Assembly: GCA_964036315.1 (NCBI GenBank)
Contig: OZ038485.1
Span: 96,262,575 to 96,326,574, forward strand
DNA: 64,000 nucleotides
Direction: 5' to 3'
DNA from: Acanthosepion esculentum
Taxonomy: Eukaryota > Mollusca > Cephalopoda > Sepiida > Sepiidae
The notes beneath the pieces are model-generated. The model was given only the letters and a program-made list of their open reading frames with translations, was not told where the DNA came from and made no database searches. How positions within the stretch are numbered: position 1 is the first letter of the stretch; each line of letters opens with the position of its first letter. The translations under genes and the position numbers were made by a program. Of the stretch, positions 21,555 through 32,234 are shown piece by piece.

Positions 21555-21868
21555 AGTTTTTGTTTAACGGCATATCTCCTTATAATGCCGAAATTTAATT
21601 TTCTTGGAAACTCTAGTAAATTTTTGCTGATAATTTATTTTTTATTTTTAAGAAAAATGTATTGCTGGCAATTCCTTTACTATGTGAATACATTACTGGT
21701 GTTTCTACAAATATCTATTTTTATACTTTCGTAGTGCTGACCCCAGTTTTAACTATTTGCCCATAGCTGGGATCCTAACAGGGAGGACCTGGGAACAACA
21801 GCAGTTAAGGTGGTTCCACGCTCCTCAAAACCTCCTGATCTTGCTGCCGGATGTAGTTCATCGTCATA
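21555..21868 (+). mobile_element. Dispersed family C copy, near full length
   Basis: Head TTTAACGGCATATCTCCTTA, body with ATTGCTGGCAATT, tail GCCCATAGCTGGGATCCTAA, GGACCTGGGAACAACA and CTGCCGGATGTAGTTCATCG. The inverse of this tail is present at 55140-55250. Confidence 0.8.
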
Positions 21869-22627
21869 CTCAGAACGTGGGGAGTTCAAGTATAAAGATC
21901 TGATAAATCGGAAGAGGGTTTTAAATTTCGTTAGGTGGGATTGTTATGGCAAGCAAAACAACCGGAGAAATTTCTACCAAAGAATTTTTCGTTCCAGAAT
22001 CTTGCCCATTGTATGAGGCTACTTTGACCTTGTTTAAGAGGTATTGAGTTGAGCAAAGAAACGCTTAACATCAAGCGCCACGTAAAACACGAGTCATGTC
22101 AAGGCACAAACAAGTCAATGCCGAAACAAATGGTGCTGTAAAAGTTGTCCAGTGGACGAAGCATCAGGTTTAGCTTGGCACACTGTACTGATGGTATAGC
22201 AAAGATAAAGCTTGTGACTTCAACAACACGTAGATCAGTATTGAATAGCTTTATTATCGGACAGAGAAATGTCGATATTCGAATCAACCAGGTTGGCCGA
22301 CTAGAATTAGACTTTACAGCGTTAAGACTTCATTTTCAAGAACGTGAACAGAGTCTAGGGTACGAGTAATTTTATTAGTGTTGTAGGATCGACTATCGAT
22401 AGAGTACATTTTCTCACGGATAGTATTACTCCAAAAAGAACCCATTACTAGTCTTAGAAGTTGACTTACACGGGATTTATAGAAGACAACAGAGACAGAG
22501 AGATAAAAGAAGTAATCTTTTAACGAGTTTAGATGACAGAACAGAGTTAGATATAGGAAAAAAACATTGCTAAGTGCTACAAACAGATAGGAAACTGCAG
22601 AGCTATGATCGCCTAGGTCTTGAAGGT
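21869..22627. other. Gene-free spacer
   Basis: Short frames on both strands (for example 22314-22646 minus) show no recognised motif. Confidence 0.5.
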
Positions 22628-22902
22628 TTGGTTTACGGCCTATCAACCCAACGAGTCATTTAATGCTTAAATTTAATTTTCTTGGGGCCATTAGTAATTT
22701 CTTTTACAAGAAAATGTATTGCTAATAATTATTTTGTTAAAATGTATTGCTGGTATTTTTACTTTAATTTTTTTATAGTGTTTTGACCCCAGTTTCAGGA
22801 TTGATATTACCCATAGCTGGGATTAACAGGTGCTACCACCCCAGGTCAGGGTGGACCTGGGAACAACAAAACCTACCGATCAGAGGTCTTTCTGCCGGAT
22901 GT
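22628..22902 (+). mobile_element. Dispersed family C copy cut by a MITE
   Basis: Head TTTACGGCCTATCAACCCAA and tail GCCGGATGTA. The tail is interrupted at the TA of GGATGTA, exactly where the next element begins. Confidence 0.8.
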
Positions 22903-23111
22903 ACAGGGCGTTCCAAAAGTCACGTGAGAATTGGCAGAGAACATACACTTGTGAAATAGCAACCAGGGAAAATTTGCATGACGTCATCTTCCATAATACG
23001 ACCAATAAAATTTCTTATTGACACATACAGAAAAATGATTCCATTTGATAAATAAATATAAAATTTATAATGTTATCAATGAATGGTAATGCGACTTTTG
23101 GATCACCCTGT
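22903..23111. mobile_element. Tc1/mariner-type MITE, about 209 bp
   Basis: Ends ACAGGGCGTTCCAAAAGTC and, inverted, ACAGGGTGATCCAAAAGTCG. A second, less complete copy sits 500 bp downstream. The ends resemble those of the MITE at 8502-8727 (CAGGGTGATCCGAAAGTC). Inserted at TA inside family C. No ORF. Confidence 0.75.
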
Positions 23112-23455
23112 CTGTAAACCACCACCTACATTCCCTCCTTATTTCATCGGTGAGAAGTAAATTCCACTCGATGAGCTTCTTTCCGCGAACCACTGCTCTG
23201 TGGAACAGAATCCCAAGAGGATGTTTCCCCGATAACTATAATAACCAGTTCAAGTTTTTTTGGGGGGGGGGGTTAACTCTTACCTTCCTATCCTATCCGT
23301 AGAAACTTCCTCCTAACGTAACCATGTACCTCGATTGGTCTTGTCTGGAATGAAGGTTAAAGAAAAAAAAGTTGTTTACTGATCAGAAGCGTGCAGAAGT
23401 TGGGAGCTTGCGATCCAATCAAAGAGTGAAATAAAGGTGGTCCACTCACAACTTT
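23112..23455. other. Spacer with LINE fragment
   Basis: Plus strand at about 23190-23260 reads TTCCGCGAACCACTGCTCTG followed by GGAACAGAATCCC and TTCCCCGATAACTATAATA, which translates to FFPRTTALWNRIP then DNYNNQFK: the jockey-like LINE tail (RTTHLWNSLP, DNYKVQKFK). A G-run and the LINE end CTCGATTGGTCTTGTCTGGA follow. Confidence 0.6.
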
Positions 23456-23627
23456 AGAGTCTTCCAAAATTTACGCAACTATTGGCAGAAATCATACACT
23501 TGTGAAGTAGCAACCAGGAAAAATTTTCATGCCATCATCTTCCATAAGACGATCACTAAAATTTCTTAATAATATATTGTCACATACACAAACATGATTC
23601 CATTTTGTAAATAAATAAAGGGTGTTT
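23456..23627. mobile_element. Second copy of the 22.9 kb MITE, decayed
   Basis: TTGGCAGAAATCATACACTT, GTAGCAACCAGGAAAAATTT, and ATCATCTTCCATAAGACGAT align with 22932-23000. The terminal CAGGG is lost. Confidence 0.75.
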
Positions 23628-24984
23628 CATTAAGACAGATCAAAGTCAGCAATAAATCAGTGTTATTGGTGAAAATTTATTTATTTCTCTATTGGATCAT
23701 GTCATGGCAATTATATGTGAAAAATAATATCGCCCAAATATCCGACAAATCTGAGAGAAAAAAAAATTATTAGACGCTTAAACTTAATTCAAATTAAAAT
23801 CGGTCCAAATTATTGGAACACCGTTTATAAAATTTACAAGGTAAATCAATGGTACCTCAAATTTTAGAAGACACTGTAGTTTATAGTCATACCCAGGACG
23901 ACCATATTTTCAGGATTGTGCCACATCTTAGTCACGTTTCGAGAGTGGCTATTGATTAATAAGTTCACTTTATACATTTCAGTAAATAAGTTCCCCTGTT
24001 CCACTGGTGTCATCAGCCAACAATTTTGTTTGCCATTTATCACTGTTCGCAGCTAGGGATCAAGATTTTGCACAAGATGAATCTCTACGTCTGGGATCTT
24101 GCCCCAAGTGTGATTCGCAGACATTTTTTGGCATGTCAATGTCGCTCTCTTACACAGGATTCGTAGTCAGTCAAGCAAGTTACTATCAAAGCGAGACTCG
24201 TCCTTTCTCGGGACGTGTGTCGAGTCTCATGTTTTCTGCTGCGTCTTTCTTTACGTATTATTGTTTGACGCCCTTTGAGGAAAGATGTCAACGCTGTTGG
24301 CTTTTCAAATAGCACGCTTTCGTGTTTATACGTTTACAAAAACACAAATCTTGATTCTTAATTTAATCAGTTAATCTTACTGAATTAATTATTATTTGAA
24401 AATAAATTTATACAGATTTGTAGTATATTTTTCTTTTCTATCCCTCCTCAGTTCTTTCATCTGGAGTAAAATATAAATCGATCTATGAATAAAAAAGATA
24501 AAAACGTACTATCATAAAATCAAATTAAAAGAGGAAAACGTTGGATTCTAAATATAGCAACATGAAAAATATTATAAAGGCAATATTAGCAGCCGAAAAG
24601 AAAAAGCCTTTTGCGCATGTGCAAAGATGTATTCGAAGAGATCAGTAATTTGTTGCGACCTCTTAAAATTAATGACATTAATACATGAAATAAAGTGGAA
24701 ATCACGGTCATAATTTTCTTTTATTTTTAAAATATTGCTTCGCGTGATAAAAATGGATATTTTTAGTATGCCACTTAATAGAGCATTCATCATTACTAAA
24801 GGATGAAAAGAGTGAGAGAGTGAATAAAAAAAGCAAATGGCGAATTACGTCAAGAAGCAAAATTAATTGCTGCTCATTATTCGGTTCTTGATAATATTTG
24901 AAATATTGTTCTTAAGATCACCACCTCCCAGCTCACTCCTTCCATCACTACCTTTATATTCTCCTCTTCATTTTTCTTCCTCTT
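23628..24984. other. Gene-free spacer
   Basis: At about 23876-23915 GTAGTTTATAGTCATACCCA resembles the family C tail. The frame at 24007-24312 has no recognised domain. Nothing else identified in about 1.3 kb. Confidence 0.45.
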
Positions 24985-25690
24985 TTGGTCTTCCTTTCTC
25001 CGTCACAATTCTCTCTTCTTCCTGAACCATATTTTAACTACCACCTCTTCTTCAGTGTGCCATTTTTAAAAAAATTCTATTCTTTTTCTTTTCTTTCTTT
25101 TTTTGACTCCTTCGCTTTTGCTTTTGACTATATATTTCCCTCTACTTTTTTCCACATTTCTTCTTCTTCTTCTTCTTCTTCTTCTTCTTCTTCTTCTTCT
25201 TCTTCTTCTTCTTCTTCTTCTTCTTCTTCTTCTTCTTCTTCTTCTTCTTCTTCTTCTTCTTCTTCACCCCTTCCTCCATTTTATTCCCTTTTTGTGTCAT
25301 CTTTTATATTCACTATTTTTACCTCTCTTTTCCCTTTTACTTTTGACTTTGTCGTCATACTCTCCATTTCCTTCTACTTCTCCGCCGTCACTTCCTCTTC
25401 CCATTATTCTTTATCTCTTTGTGCCTCTACTTTTCCTCGTCTTCTCTATTTCCATATATCTGCGCCTTTTTTATTGTCCTCTTCTTCTCTCCTTTCTCTC
25501 ATATTTTTCTTTCTTTCTCTTCCTTTTTTCCTATTCCTCCGCCATTATTTTCTTCCGTCACATTTATATTGTACTTTCTTTCAACTCTTTTCTTCTTTTT
25601 TTTTCTTTTCCTCCTTCCTCTCTTTTTTTGTATCATTTTCCTTTGGACTTCTTCGTCGCAAACCACATTTCTTTTGCCTTCCATAGAACT
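24985..25690. repeat. Pyrimidine tract with (TTC)n core
   Basis: Strong strand asymmetry (T plus C) for about 700 bp, with pure (TTC)n at about 25158-25265. Poly-Ser and poly-Leu open frames here are artefacts. Confidence 0.95.
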
Positions 25691-25912
25691 ACATTTCTTT
25701 TGCTTATACTTTTCTCTACATCTGCGAGAAGAGTGTATAGTATTCACTGCCACTCTTTTCTTTGCTTCTAAAGACATTTTTAATATTTTGCTTATATTTC
25801 CGAATACATCTTTTGCTGCTCCAATGTCACTTCGGATTTCTGTGTCGTATTTTTCATCCACTGTTAAAACACTCTCCAGACATTTGAATTTTCGCACCTG
25901 TTTGATGTCGAC
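25691..25912 (-). pseudogene. RTE-type LINE, post-RT fragment
   Basis: QVRKFKCLESVLTVDEKYD, TEIRSDIGAAKDVFGNISKI and KMSLEAKKRV match the segment after RT in RTE-like LINEs (V.KFKYLGS..T.DG..D.EI..RIG.AK.AF..L). It faces away from the adjacent plus-strand LINE fragment. Confidence 0.85.
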
Positions 25913-25934
25913 ATGTCCAACCATGCGGTCCGAA

Positions 25935-26135
25935 AGAGTCCAGAAGGGTGAGGGAAAACGGAACCATGAACTGGAGGATAGAAAGCGACACAAAGAGCAG
26001 AGACGGCAGACAGTTTCGATCTATATGCTAGCTTTGTCTGTAATATCTGCGGAAGAGACTGTCTTGCAAGGGATCGTCTGGTTGAGCCAGTCCAGACGCT
26101 GCCGTCAACAGCGCTGAACTTGACAGACCAAGATG
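25935..26135 (+). pseudogene. RTE-type LINE, C-terminal zinc finger
   Basis: A run of charged residues (RKRHKEQRRQT in one frame) leads to FVCNICGRDCLARDRLVEP, the C-x2-C finger that ends many such LINE proteins (FVC..CGR.C.SRIGL..H). The His ligands are not preserved. Confidence 0.75.
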
Positions 26136-26270
26136 CTACCAGCATACCATACTGTAGAAAGATGTCGACAACTATTGAAAGAAGAGAGTTGTTAACTGTT
26201 GAATGTCACTTTTTACCCGTCCGTCATGTAAGGTAGTGTGTAATTCCTCCAGTCAGTTTATATGCATATA

Positions 26271-26850
26271 CAGGTTGAGTAGCCTATATCCGAAATTCCC
26301 AGATCCGAAATACCTCCCAAATCCGAAAAACCTCCCAAATCCGAAAAACCTCCCAAATCCGAAAAACCTCCCAAATCCGAAAAACCTCCCAAATCCGAAA
26401 GTTTTTCAGGTGCTGTAATAACTTGCTACAAATAGAACATTTCAGAAAGCACTGGCAAAATTTCTAGGTGACGCGCAGCCGTTGCAAGTAACCTCATCTG
26501 TTTTGGGTGGGGGGTTTCCAGTTCAATTACGTAGCTTACATTGGCGCCATTTTTTTTTCGTTAGCGATCGTTACAGCAACACCCCCCATTTGTGGATTAC
26601 TTTCATGCCCAGTATAGAGATTATTCATAATGTCAAAAAGTCCTGCATTTACATATATTTTTATAAATAGCGGTCAAGTTTTTGTACACGTAGAGAAAGT
26701 AAAAAACATTATTTTGACATGAAATCTTATTTTCACGATTTAAAAGTGTGAGCATTACATGCCTAGCGTCATTACCTGGATTTGTATGTACACAAGATTT
26801 ATTTGATTTTATATAAAACTACTTTCAGGGTATATGTATAAGCTGTGTTA
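26271..26850. mobile_element. Tigger-like (pogo group) element with expanded 18 bp repeat
   Basis: TA is followed by CAGGTTGAGTAGCCTATATC then CGAAAT, resembling the CAGGTTGAGTATCCCTTATC ends of vertebrate Tigger-type MITEs. Six copies of an 18 bp unit (CCCAAATCCGAAAAACCT) follow at about 26310-26402. The far side at about 26805-26848 keeps CTTTCAGGGTATATGTATAA, comparable with an internal Tigger-type segment. The right terminus was not located. Family name is from memory and tentative. Confidence 0.55.
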
Positions 26851-26855
26851 TGAAT

Positions 26856-27117
26856 ATATATATATACACACACGCAATGTGGATCTAGAAAAGAACACTG
26901 CATGGTTACTCATTTTTATGCTTTCAGAGATCATAAGACTATCTGTTGCTTCTCTTTAGGCTCTCTATATAAAGCCTACTTAAAGAGGAGAAACATATGA
27001 TCTGATGACCACTTAAGTTGTGAAACTAACAGTCGCTATGCCGTGTTGATTCTTATGTGCATACTGTCTATATCTGTAAACGCTCTACCGACATATTACA
27101 TATAATTTTAAATAAAC

Positions 27118-27190
<73 letters not shown>

Positions 27191-27230
27191 GTGTGTATTT
27201 GGTTATGTACATATATATAGAAAGAGAGAG
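26856..27230 (+). repeat. Left arm of large inverted repeat, with hammerhead-like core
   Basis: Pairs with 27955-28257: for example GAACACTGCATGGTTACTCA here and its complement at 28215-28234. Core at 26993-27046 on the plus strand: CATA, TGAT, CTGATGA, short stem, GAAA with ACTaacAGT, C, then GC and TATG. It also contains (TATC)n at about 27119-27190. Confidence 0.85.
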
Positions 27231-27301
27231 GTAGAAAATGTGGACATAGAAATCAGCACTGCATGGTTACTGTCTGTCTCACACGTTAAGTGATTTTCAG
27301 A
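27231..27301 (-). repeat. Degenerate P1-like repeat
   Basis: GACATAGAAATCAGCACTGC and TTAAGTGATTTTCAGACAAT parallel the P1 repeat (GACATAGAAGTCAGCACT; ATCGTCAGGCAA). Core boxes have decayed (CTGAAAA, GAGAC). Confidence 0.5.
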
Positions 27302-27655
27302 CAATAGGCTGATTGAAAAGTAAGTCCCCGTTTTAAAATACATATAATTTACTTATTGACTATATTTTTTACAAGAAATGGATATTAGTAGAAGGCGTTT
27401 AGCATTAGGTTTTATTTAAAATTCGATATGGATACCGGATTTCGGTATCAGATTCTCGAGCCACCCAGGAATCGTGGCCACCGATTTCACCAGGAACTCT
27501 TGTGGTATGGAAGAAATGACTTCTTGCATTCGTCCTTCAATTTGTTCCAAACTCTTAGTTTGGTATAGTAGACTTGCTCCTTGAACCAACCCCAAAGAAA
27601 AAAGCCAGAAGGAATTAAATCAGGACACCTGGTTGGCCACTCATACATAAAATAT
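27302..27655 (-). pseudogene. Tc1/mariner-superfamily transposase, C-terminal relic
   Basis: Minus strand reads EWPTRCPDLIPSGFFLWGW, FKEQVYYTK, then after a frameshift SLEQIEGRMQEVISSIPQEF, LVKSVATIP and GIHIEF before a stop. This is the end of the DDE/D domain (WP.RSPDL.P.DFFLWG..K..VY) and the C-terminal helices. The outer end GGCTGATTGAAAAGTAAGTC matches the MITE at 5108. N-terminal DNA-binding part absent. Confidence 0.85.
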
Positions 27656-27684
27656 CACCCAATATATGTGCGTTACTTTGTTTT

Positions 27685-27954
27685 ACAGCATATCAATCTC
27701 AGTGGGTTAAATATTAAATATACCAACAAGATTTTTAGGATAGGTTCGTATTAATAGAATGTGTATTCTTTGTAAGAAATCACTTTGAAGATTCATTGAC
27801 GTATTTTTGTAAAGAGGGTTTTTGTCGAGAGTCAAATGTATGGCTGGTAATAATTTTATTCAAAAATTGATTGCTTGTAATATTTTTTTTATTGCTGGTA
27901 AGTGCTGATTTCTATGTCCATATTTTCTTACTCTGTCTTTTTCTCTAACTCTCT
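27685..27954 (+). mobile_element. Dispersed family C copy
   Basis: TTTTACAGCATATCAATCTC head, AAGATTTTTAGGATAGGTTC, ATTGCTGGTAA motifs. Lies in the spacer of the large inverted repeat. Confidence 0.75.
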
Positions 27955-28255
27955 TTCTATATATATATGTACATAACCAAATACACACATAGATAGATAG
28001 ATAGATAAGGTTTATTTAAAATTATATGTAATATGGCGGTAGAGCGTTTACAGATATAGACAGTATGCACATAAGAATCAACACTGCATAGCGACTGTTA
28101 GTTTCACAACTTAAGTGGTCATCAGTTCATATGCTTCTCCTCTTTAAGTAGGCTTTATATAGAGAGCCTAAAGAGAAGCAACAGATAGTCTTATGATCTC
28201 TGAAAGCATAAAAATGAGTAACCATGCAGTGTTCTTTTCTAGCTCCACATTGCGC

Positions 28256-28257
<2 letters not shown>
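27955..28257 (-). repeat. Right arm of large inverted repeat
   Basis: Near-identical inverse of 26872-27226 apart from (TATC)n length. The minus strand at 28135-28082 has GCATA, CTGATGA, GAAA, ACTaacAGT, C, TATGC; GCATA and TATGC pair over five bases, one more than in the left arm. Confidence 0.9.

Positions 28258-28335
<78 letters not shown>
28258..28335. repeat. (TA)n microsatellite
   Basis: Pure TA tract joining two inverted-repeat structures. Confidence 0.97.
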
Positions 28336-28340
<5 letters not shown>

Positions 28341-28836
28341 TTTATTTGAATATTACAACATAAATATGTTATAAAATCACGACAAAAGTAGCCATTTTGT
28401 TTTAACACTTCTAGTGTCTTTTCAAGTGACGATGTAGAATATAGAATAAATGGTTTTAAAAGTTTCAAATTAATTAACGATCCTTAGCCAGGAGTAAACG
28501 CTGTTACATAAGCTAGGTAATATAGGTAATTTTAATTTTAATTTTTAACTTTTAATTTTAATTTCAAATTTTATAAATCTTTTAATATATATGATAACCT
28601 TGCTTAGTTGTCAAAATTTTCGAATCATCCTATACTTGTATTTTGATTGGTCACTCTAGCTTATGTAACAGCGTTTACTCCTGGCTAAGGATCGTTAATT
28701 AATTTGAAACTTTTAAAACCATTTATTCTATATTCTACATCGTCACTTGAAAAGACACTAGAAGTGTTGAAACAAAATGGCTACTTTTGTCGTGATTTTA
28801 TAACATATTTATGTTGTAATATTCAAATAAATAATT
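28336..28836. repeat. Inverted repeat, 180 bp arms
   Basis: Left arm 28336-28516 and right arm 28656-28836 are near-perfect inverted copies around a 139 bp AT-rich spacer. The arms contain ACTTGAAAAGACACTAGAAG then TGTTGAAAC, a hammerhead-like box order with an ACACT/AGTGT stem but a changed first box. No TIR of a known transposon. Confidence 0.9.
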
Positions 28837-28927
28837 ATATCTGCTCTACTCTGTATTGAGCACTCTTTAAAGAATATTAATTGTTGGTTATTGGATCTCA
28901 CTCCGTATATACCAATCCTAAACTTGG

Positions 28928-29027
<100 letters not shown>

Positions 29028-29079
29028 TTCAACACCCCGTCGTGTATAAGGAAATAGAGACATAGTGGAATACTTTATT

Positions 29080-29215
29080 CAGACAACGCGTTTCACCTGT
29101 TTATGTTAGTTCTCTTCAGGTCAGTATGAGAGATAAACCCTTTTTATTTGTAAAAATGTATTGCTGGAAATATTTAGATGTAGTTTATCGTCATATCCAT
29201 GACACCATATATATA
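29080..29215 (-). repeat. Hammerhead-like motif and family C scrap
   Basis: On the minus strand at 29120-29080: CTGAAGA, a stem closed by CCTG/CAGG, GAAA, then ACgcgttGT, C. Next to it, 29150-29205 resembles the family C tail (GATGTAGTTTATCGTCATAT). Confidence 0.45.
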
Positions 29216-29474
29216 TACGTGTGAATGTCTGTGGAGGTGGGCATTACTACCCTCCTAAAACTCGGACATTTTATCAGGTATATTCTAGTCTTGGTCAACT
29301 TTGAAATGACGTCATAATTTTGGTGTGGAGCGGTATGAATGTGTTCCGACTAGAAATTAAACAGATAGTGCGTTGTAAAATCTGTTCGTGCTGTGATGAA
29401 AATCAACCAAATTTTTTGTTCACTTCAGTCTAGTTATCATGTGTCTTTCGATGCAGATTTTTCCTGCAGTAGGT
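29216..29474. other. Gene-free spacer
   Basis: Nothing recognised. Confidence 0.4.
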
Positions 29475-29645
29475 TGCTATTTCGAGCTGGGGGGGGCGGG
29501 GAGAAGAAGAGGATTTATATCTTTCCCAAGGATATTAGCACGTAAGTGAATGTAATGGATTTGACTGGAATTCGAACTCGGCCCTTCGATTCCTTAACCC
29601 GAGCCGCTAGCCATTACTCCACCGACAGGTTTGAAATATGCACAC
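29475..29645 (-). mobile_element. tRNA-derived SINE, family B
   Basis: Good minus-strand copy: GAATTCGAACTCGGCCC is the inverted B-box region, CCATTACTCCACC the inverted A-box region, TTTCCCAAGGATATTAGCAC the body. Confidence 0.85.
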
Positions 29646-30142
29646 AGAAAATATAGGAGGGTGTGCCGAAAAGATCTTGGCCCGACTCACTTCCTGCACA
29701 AAATCTGATCTAGAATGATCAAACATTAAATTTTTTTCTCCTGGTAGACTTTCTTAGTTGAGCCAAGCATTTTTCATCAGATCCTTGTTAAAAAAAAAAA
29801 ATTACTCAATGAGCCAGGACACCCCAGTTAGTCTGTTTCCTTTCCGCCATCTTTTTTGTTTTTTTTTAGATAAATTATGAGTAATCATTGGGATGAGGTG
29901 ATGGATCCGATGGCTACAGGCGGCAACACCTGCTTTCTGAGAAAATATTTATTTATTTATTTAAAAAAACTTTGTATATTTAGATTAATGCCATTATATA
30001 AATCATGTCGAGAGTCGTGCTAGATGTAAGTACTTCGCTAGAGGTATATACAGAAATATAAACAAAAGAGGAGGTGCTGAAAAGTTATCGGTCTGTCTAC
30101 CCCTTTTCCCAAAATTGATATTCTGATGTTTGGTAACTGTGG

Positions 30143-30144
<2 letters not shown>
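29646..30144. other. Spacer
   Basis: GGGTGTGCCGAAAAGATCTT at 29657 looks like a MITE end and GAGCCAGGACACCCC at 29811 may be its partner, but pairing is weak. No gene. Confidence 0.35.

Positions 30145-30216
<72 letters not shown>
30145..30216. repeat. (TA)n then (TG)n
   Basis: TA at 30145-30180, TG at 30181-30216. Confidence 0.95.
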
Positions 30217-30226
<10 letters not shown>

Positions 30227-30476
30227 TTATAGCTCGTATTTGAGTATGCCCGTCTACTAGGGTGTTTAGCCAATCCCAATTGCAGACGCTTGCGCAGGCA
30301 CATTTGTGTTTATTCAACACCCAGAGAGCCCACCTATGGATTATACTGCAACTATACTGAGCAGACCTTAGTTACAGTTTCTTGGAAATAGCGTGTTATC
30401 GAGCGTGATCAACAATTTAAACAAGGCCAGCACGCTCAAGCCCTCGTCCACAATGTCTTGTGACTTCATGCTAGCA

Positions 30477-30632
30477 TTTCTATGAAAATTTCTCGGACAT
30501 TCACGCCGGTAAATGTTATTTAATACTGTATATTATAAAACAGAGCATTTACTTAAATACTTGTATCTATAAAAAGAATGTTAAACATAAAAATGTCTTT
30601 AAATAATTGTCGGACTTTGTCCATTTCATAAT
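30477..30632 (+). mobile_element. tRNA-derived SINE, family A, body and tail only
   Basis: TTTCTATGAAAATTTCTCGG through AAAAATGTCTTTAAATAATT; identical in layout to the bodies at 30837 and 38778. The tRNA head is missing (5' truncation). Confidence 0.85.
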
Positions 30633-30742
30633 GTGTGACGTCAATTGTTTACATTTGATACGCCATGAGCAGTTATGAATGTACGTGAGAAATTCATGGA
30701 AGGTTGAAGTTTATAAGCAGTAAATTCGACCTTGCCAACTGA

Positions 30743-30954
30743 ACGATCCTCAGTGGCAGAATCGCTTAAGGAACGTCAGGCTATATGACGGTTCCGTTTA
30801 TGATACAGGTTCGAATCCTGTTGAGGACGAATAATTTCTATGAAAATTTCTCGGACATTCAGGCTGGTAAATGTTATTTAATACTGTTTATTATAAAACA
30901 GAGCATTTACTTAAATACTTGTATCTATAAAAAGAATCTTAAACATAAAAATGT

Positions 30955-30957
<3 letters not shown>
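30743..30957 (+). mobile_element. tRNA-derived SINE, family A, full copy
   Basis: The head has an A-box-like CAGTGGCAGAATCGC and an exact B-box GGTTCGAATCC at 30808-30818, with CCTCA and TGAGG able to pair as an acceptor-like stem. The body contains TCTCGGACATTCAGGCTGGT and the tail AAAAATGTCTTTA, which grades into (TA)n at 30958. tRNA-derived SINEs of this design have been described from octopus (OK, OR1, OR2). Family identity not verified. Confidence 0.88.

Positions 30958-31000
<43 letters not shown>
30958..31000. repeat. (TA)n at SINE tail
   Basis: TA tract starting directly from the SINE 3' end. Confidence 0.95.
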
Positions 31001-31003
<3 letters not shown>

Positions 31004-31103
31004 AATAAAGAGAAAGAACAGTCAGATTAAGAATCCACAGTTCTTCGGCATTTATTTATTTTTATTTTATTTTTTGAAATTGCTTGATACAACGTAGAGC
31101 ATA

Positions 31104-31533
31104 ATATTTTAATATTTTTATCTAAAAAATATTTTACATCGCGACACGGATATTTCTATGTTTCGGAACTCTAAAATTGTTCCATTATCAAGCGATGTTG
31201 GGTAACTTGGACAGTATTGTGAAGCTCGGCAAGAGCCAAGAAATAAATCAAATAAAGAAGCCTGTTGCTCATATTTACTGGGGAAACGTGTAGGGACATC
31301 CACGATTTGAGTAAGGGATTGAGAAATGGAAAAATAAAAGTCTAAATACCAGCAACATCAATAACTTTAGAATGTTTAAGCCACATGTCGTAGAAAAATA
31401 ATTTGTTCCATTATCAAGCGATGTTCGGCAACTGGTTACCCAACATCGCTTGATAATCGAACAAATTTATAGTTCCGAAACAGAAATTTCCGTGTTTTCA
31501 CTGTAAAATATTTTTTAAATAAAAATATTAATA
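31104..31533. repeat. Foldback element, 100 bp arms
   Basis: Arms 31104-31206 and 31434-31533 are inverted copies (for example CATTATCAAGCGATGTTGGG and its complement). A third copy of the inner 20 bp lies at 31402-31422, so an additional small hairpin forms at 31402-31458. No ORF in the spacer. Confidence 0.85.
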
Positions 31534-32060
31534 TATATATTTTTGGGGGGCGGGGTGAGGGAAGGTTATTTTATTCAGCATTATTTTTTATTACTATCAA
31601 CGTTATTTTTAGTGGGTACACGTGTTTCAGTTGGTATATATTTGGCATTTATTTGGCAATATATTTTGGCAAATTGTTACAAGTGTTTACCCACCGTTCA
31701 ACCAGCAGCTGGACATGAAATCATTTTTCTCTACCACTGTTCAACCAGTGGTTGGGCATTACGTCATTTTTCTCTACCTGCGGTAAAGCGGTGGTCAGGG
31801 CTCAAAGGGTTAAACATAGAATATTTAGTCAGTGATCTTTCGTTGGAATATTTTATTTGTGGGTTATTTAAAGCAAAATATAATTTGGATTGTAAAAAAT
31901 AATCTTGTTTTTTGGCGAGTGAATTAATTTCATTAACAATTTCTTTTCAGCACAGCAGAGGTTTATTCGCAAGTATCACTTGGTGTCTAAAGAGATTGAA
32001 GCGAGATGGACTAAGTAAGATGTTGGCAGGTGGGGCTTTAATTAAATTATTTATATTAAT
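31534..32060. other. Gene-free spacer
   Basis: GTTCAACCAGCAGCTGGACA and GTTCAACCAGTGGTTGGGCA (about 31698 and 31739) form a short internal duplication of about 41 bp. Otherwise unassigned. Confidence 0.5.
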
Positions 32061-32200
32061 CATTTCACTCCAAACAAGACAATAATGCCACTAAGACGCA
32101 AGGGGTTACTGGAAAGGAAAGAGAATTCGAAAACTTTAGCGAGGAGAAAGGAGAATAAAAGAACAGGAATCAAGAAAACAGAAGATTGAGATTGGCGTTT
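32061..32200 (-). mobile_element. Jockey-like LINE 3' tail
   Basis: TCATTTCACTCCAAACAAGA then GCCACTAAGACGCAAGGGGT: the inverted 3' end common to all copies of the LINE family here. Confidence 0.7.
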
Positions 32201-32234
32201 CTTTAATTCTGTGTTAAGATTTATGCAACATGGA

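Noticed and set aside
24007..24312. 101-residue ORF as a gene
   Set aside because: Cys-containing but no domain order recognised, flanked by repeat scraps.
24985..25771. Poly-Ser and poly-Leu proteins of more than 200 residues
   Set aside because: Pure (TTC)n and pyrimidine tract; no splice or promoter evidence.
29657..29830. Further MITE with GGGTGTGCCGAAAAG end
   Set aside because: Only about ten bases of the opposite end can be paired; kept as a note in the spacer entry.
30743..30830. Functional tRNA gene
   Set aside because: A- and B-boxes are good, but the same head with the same downstream body occurs in several copies and the cloverleaf has no clean anticodon stem; SINE head instead.
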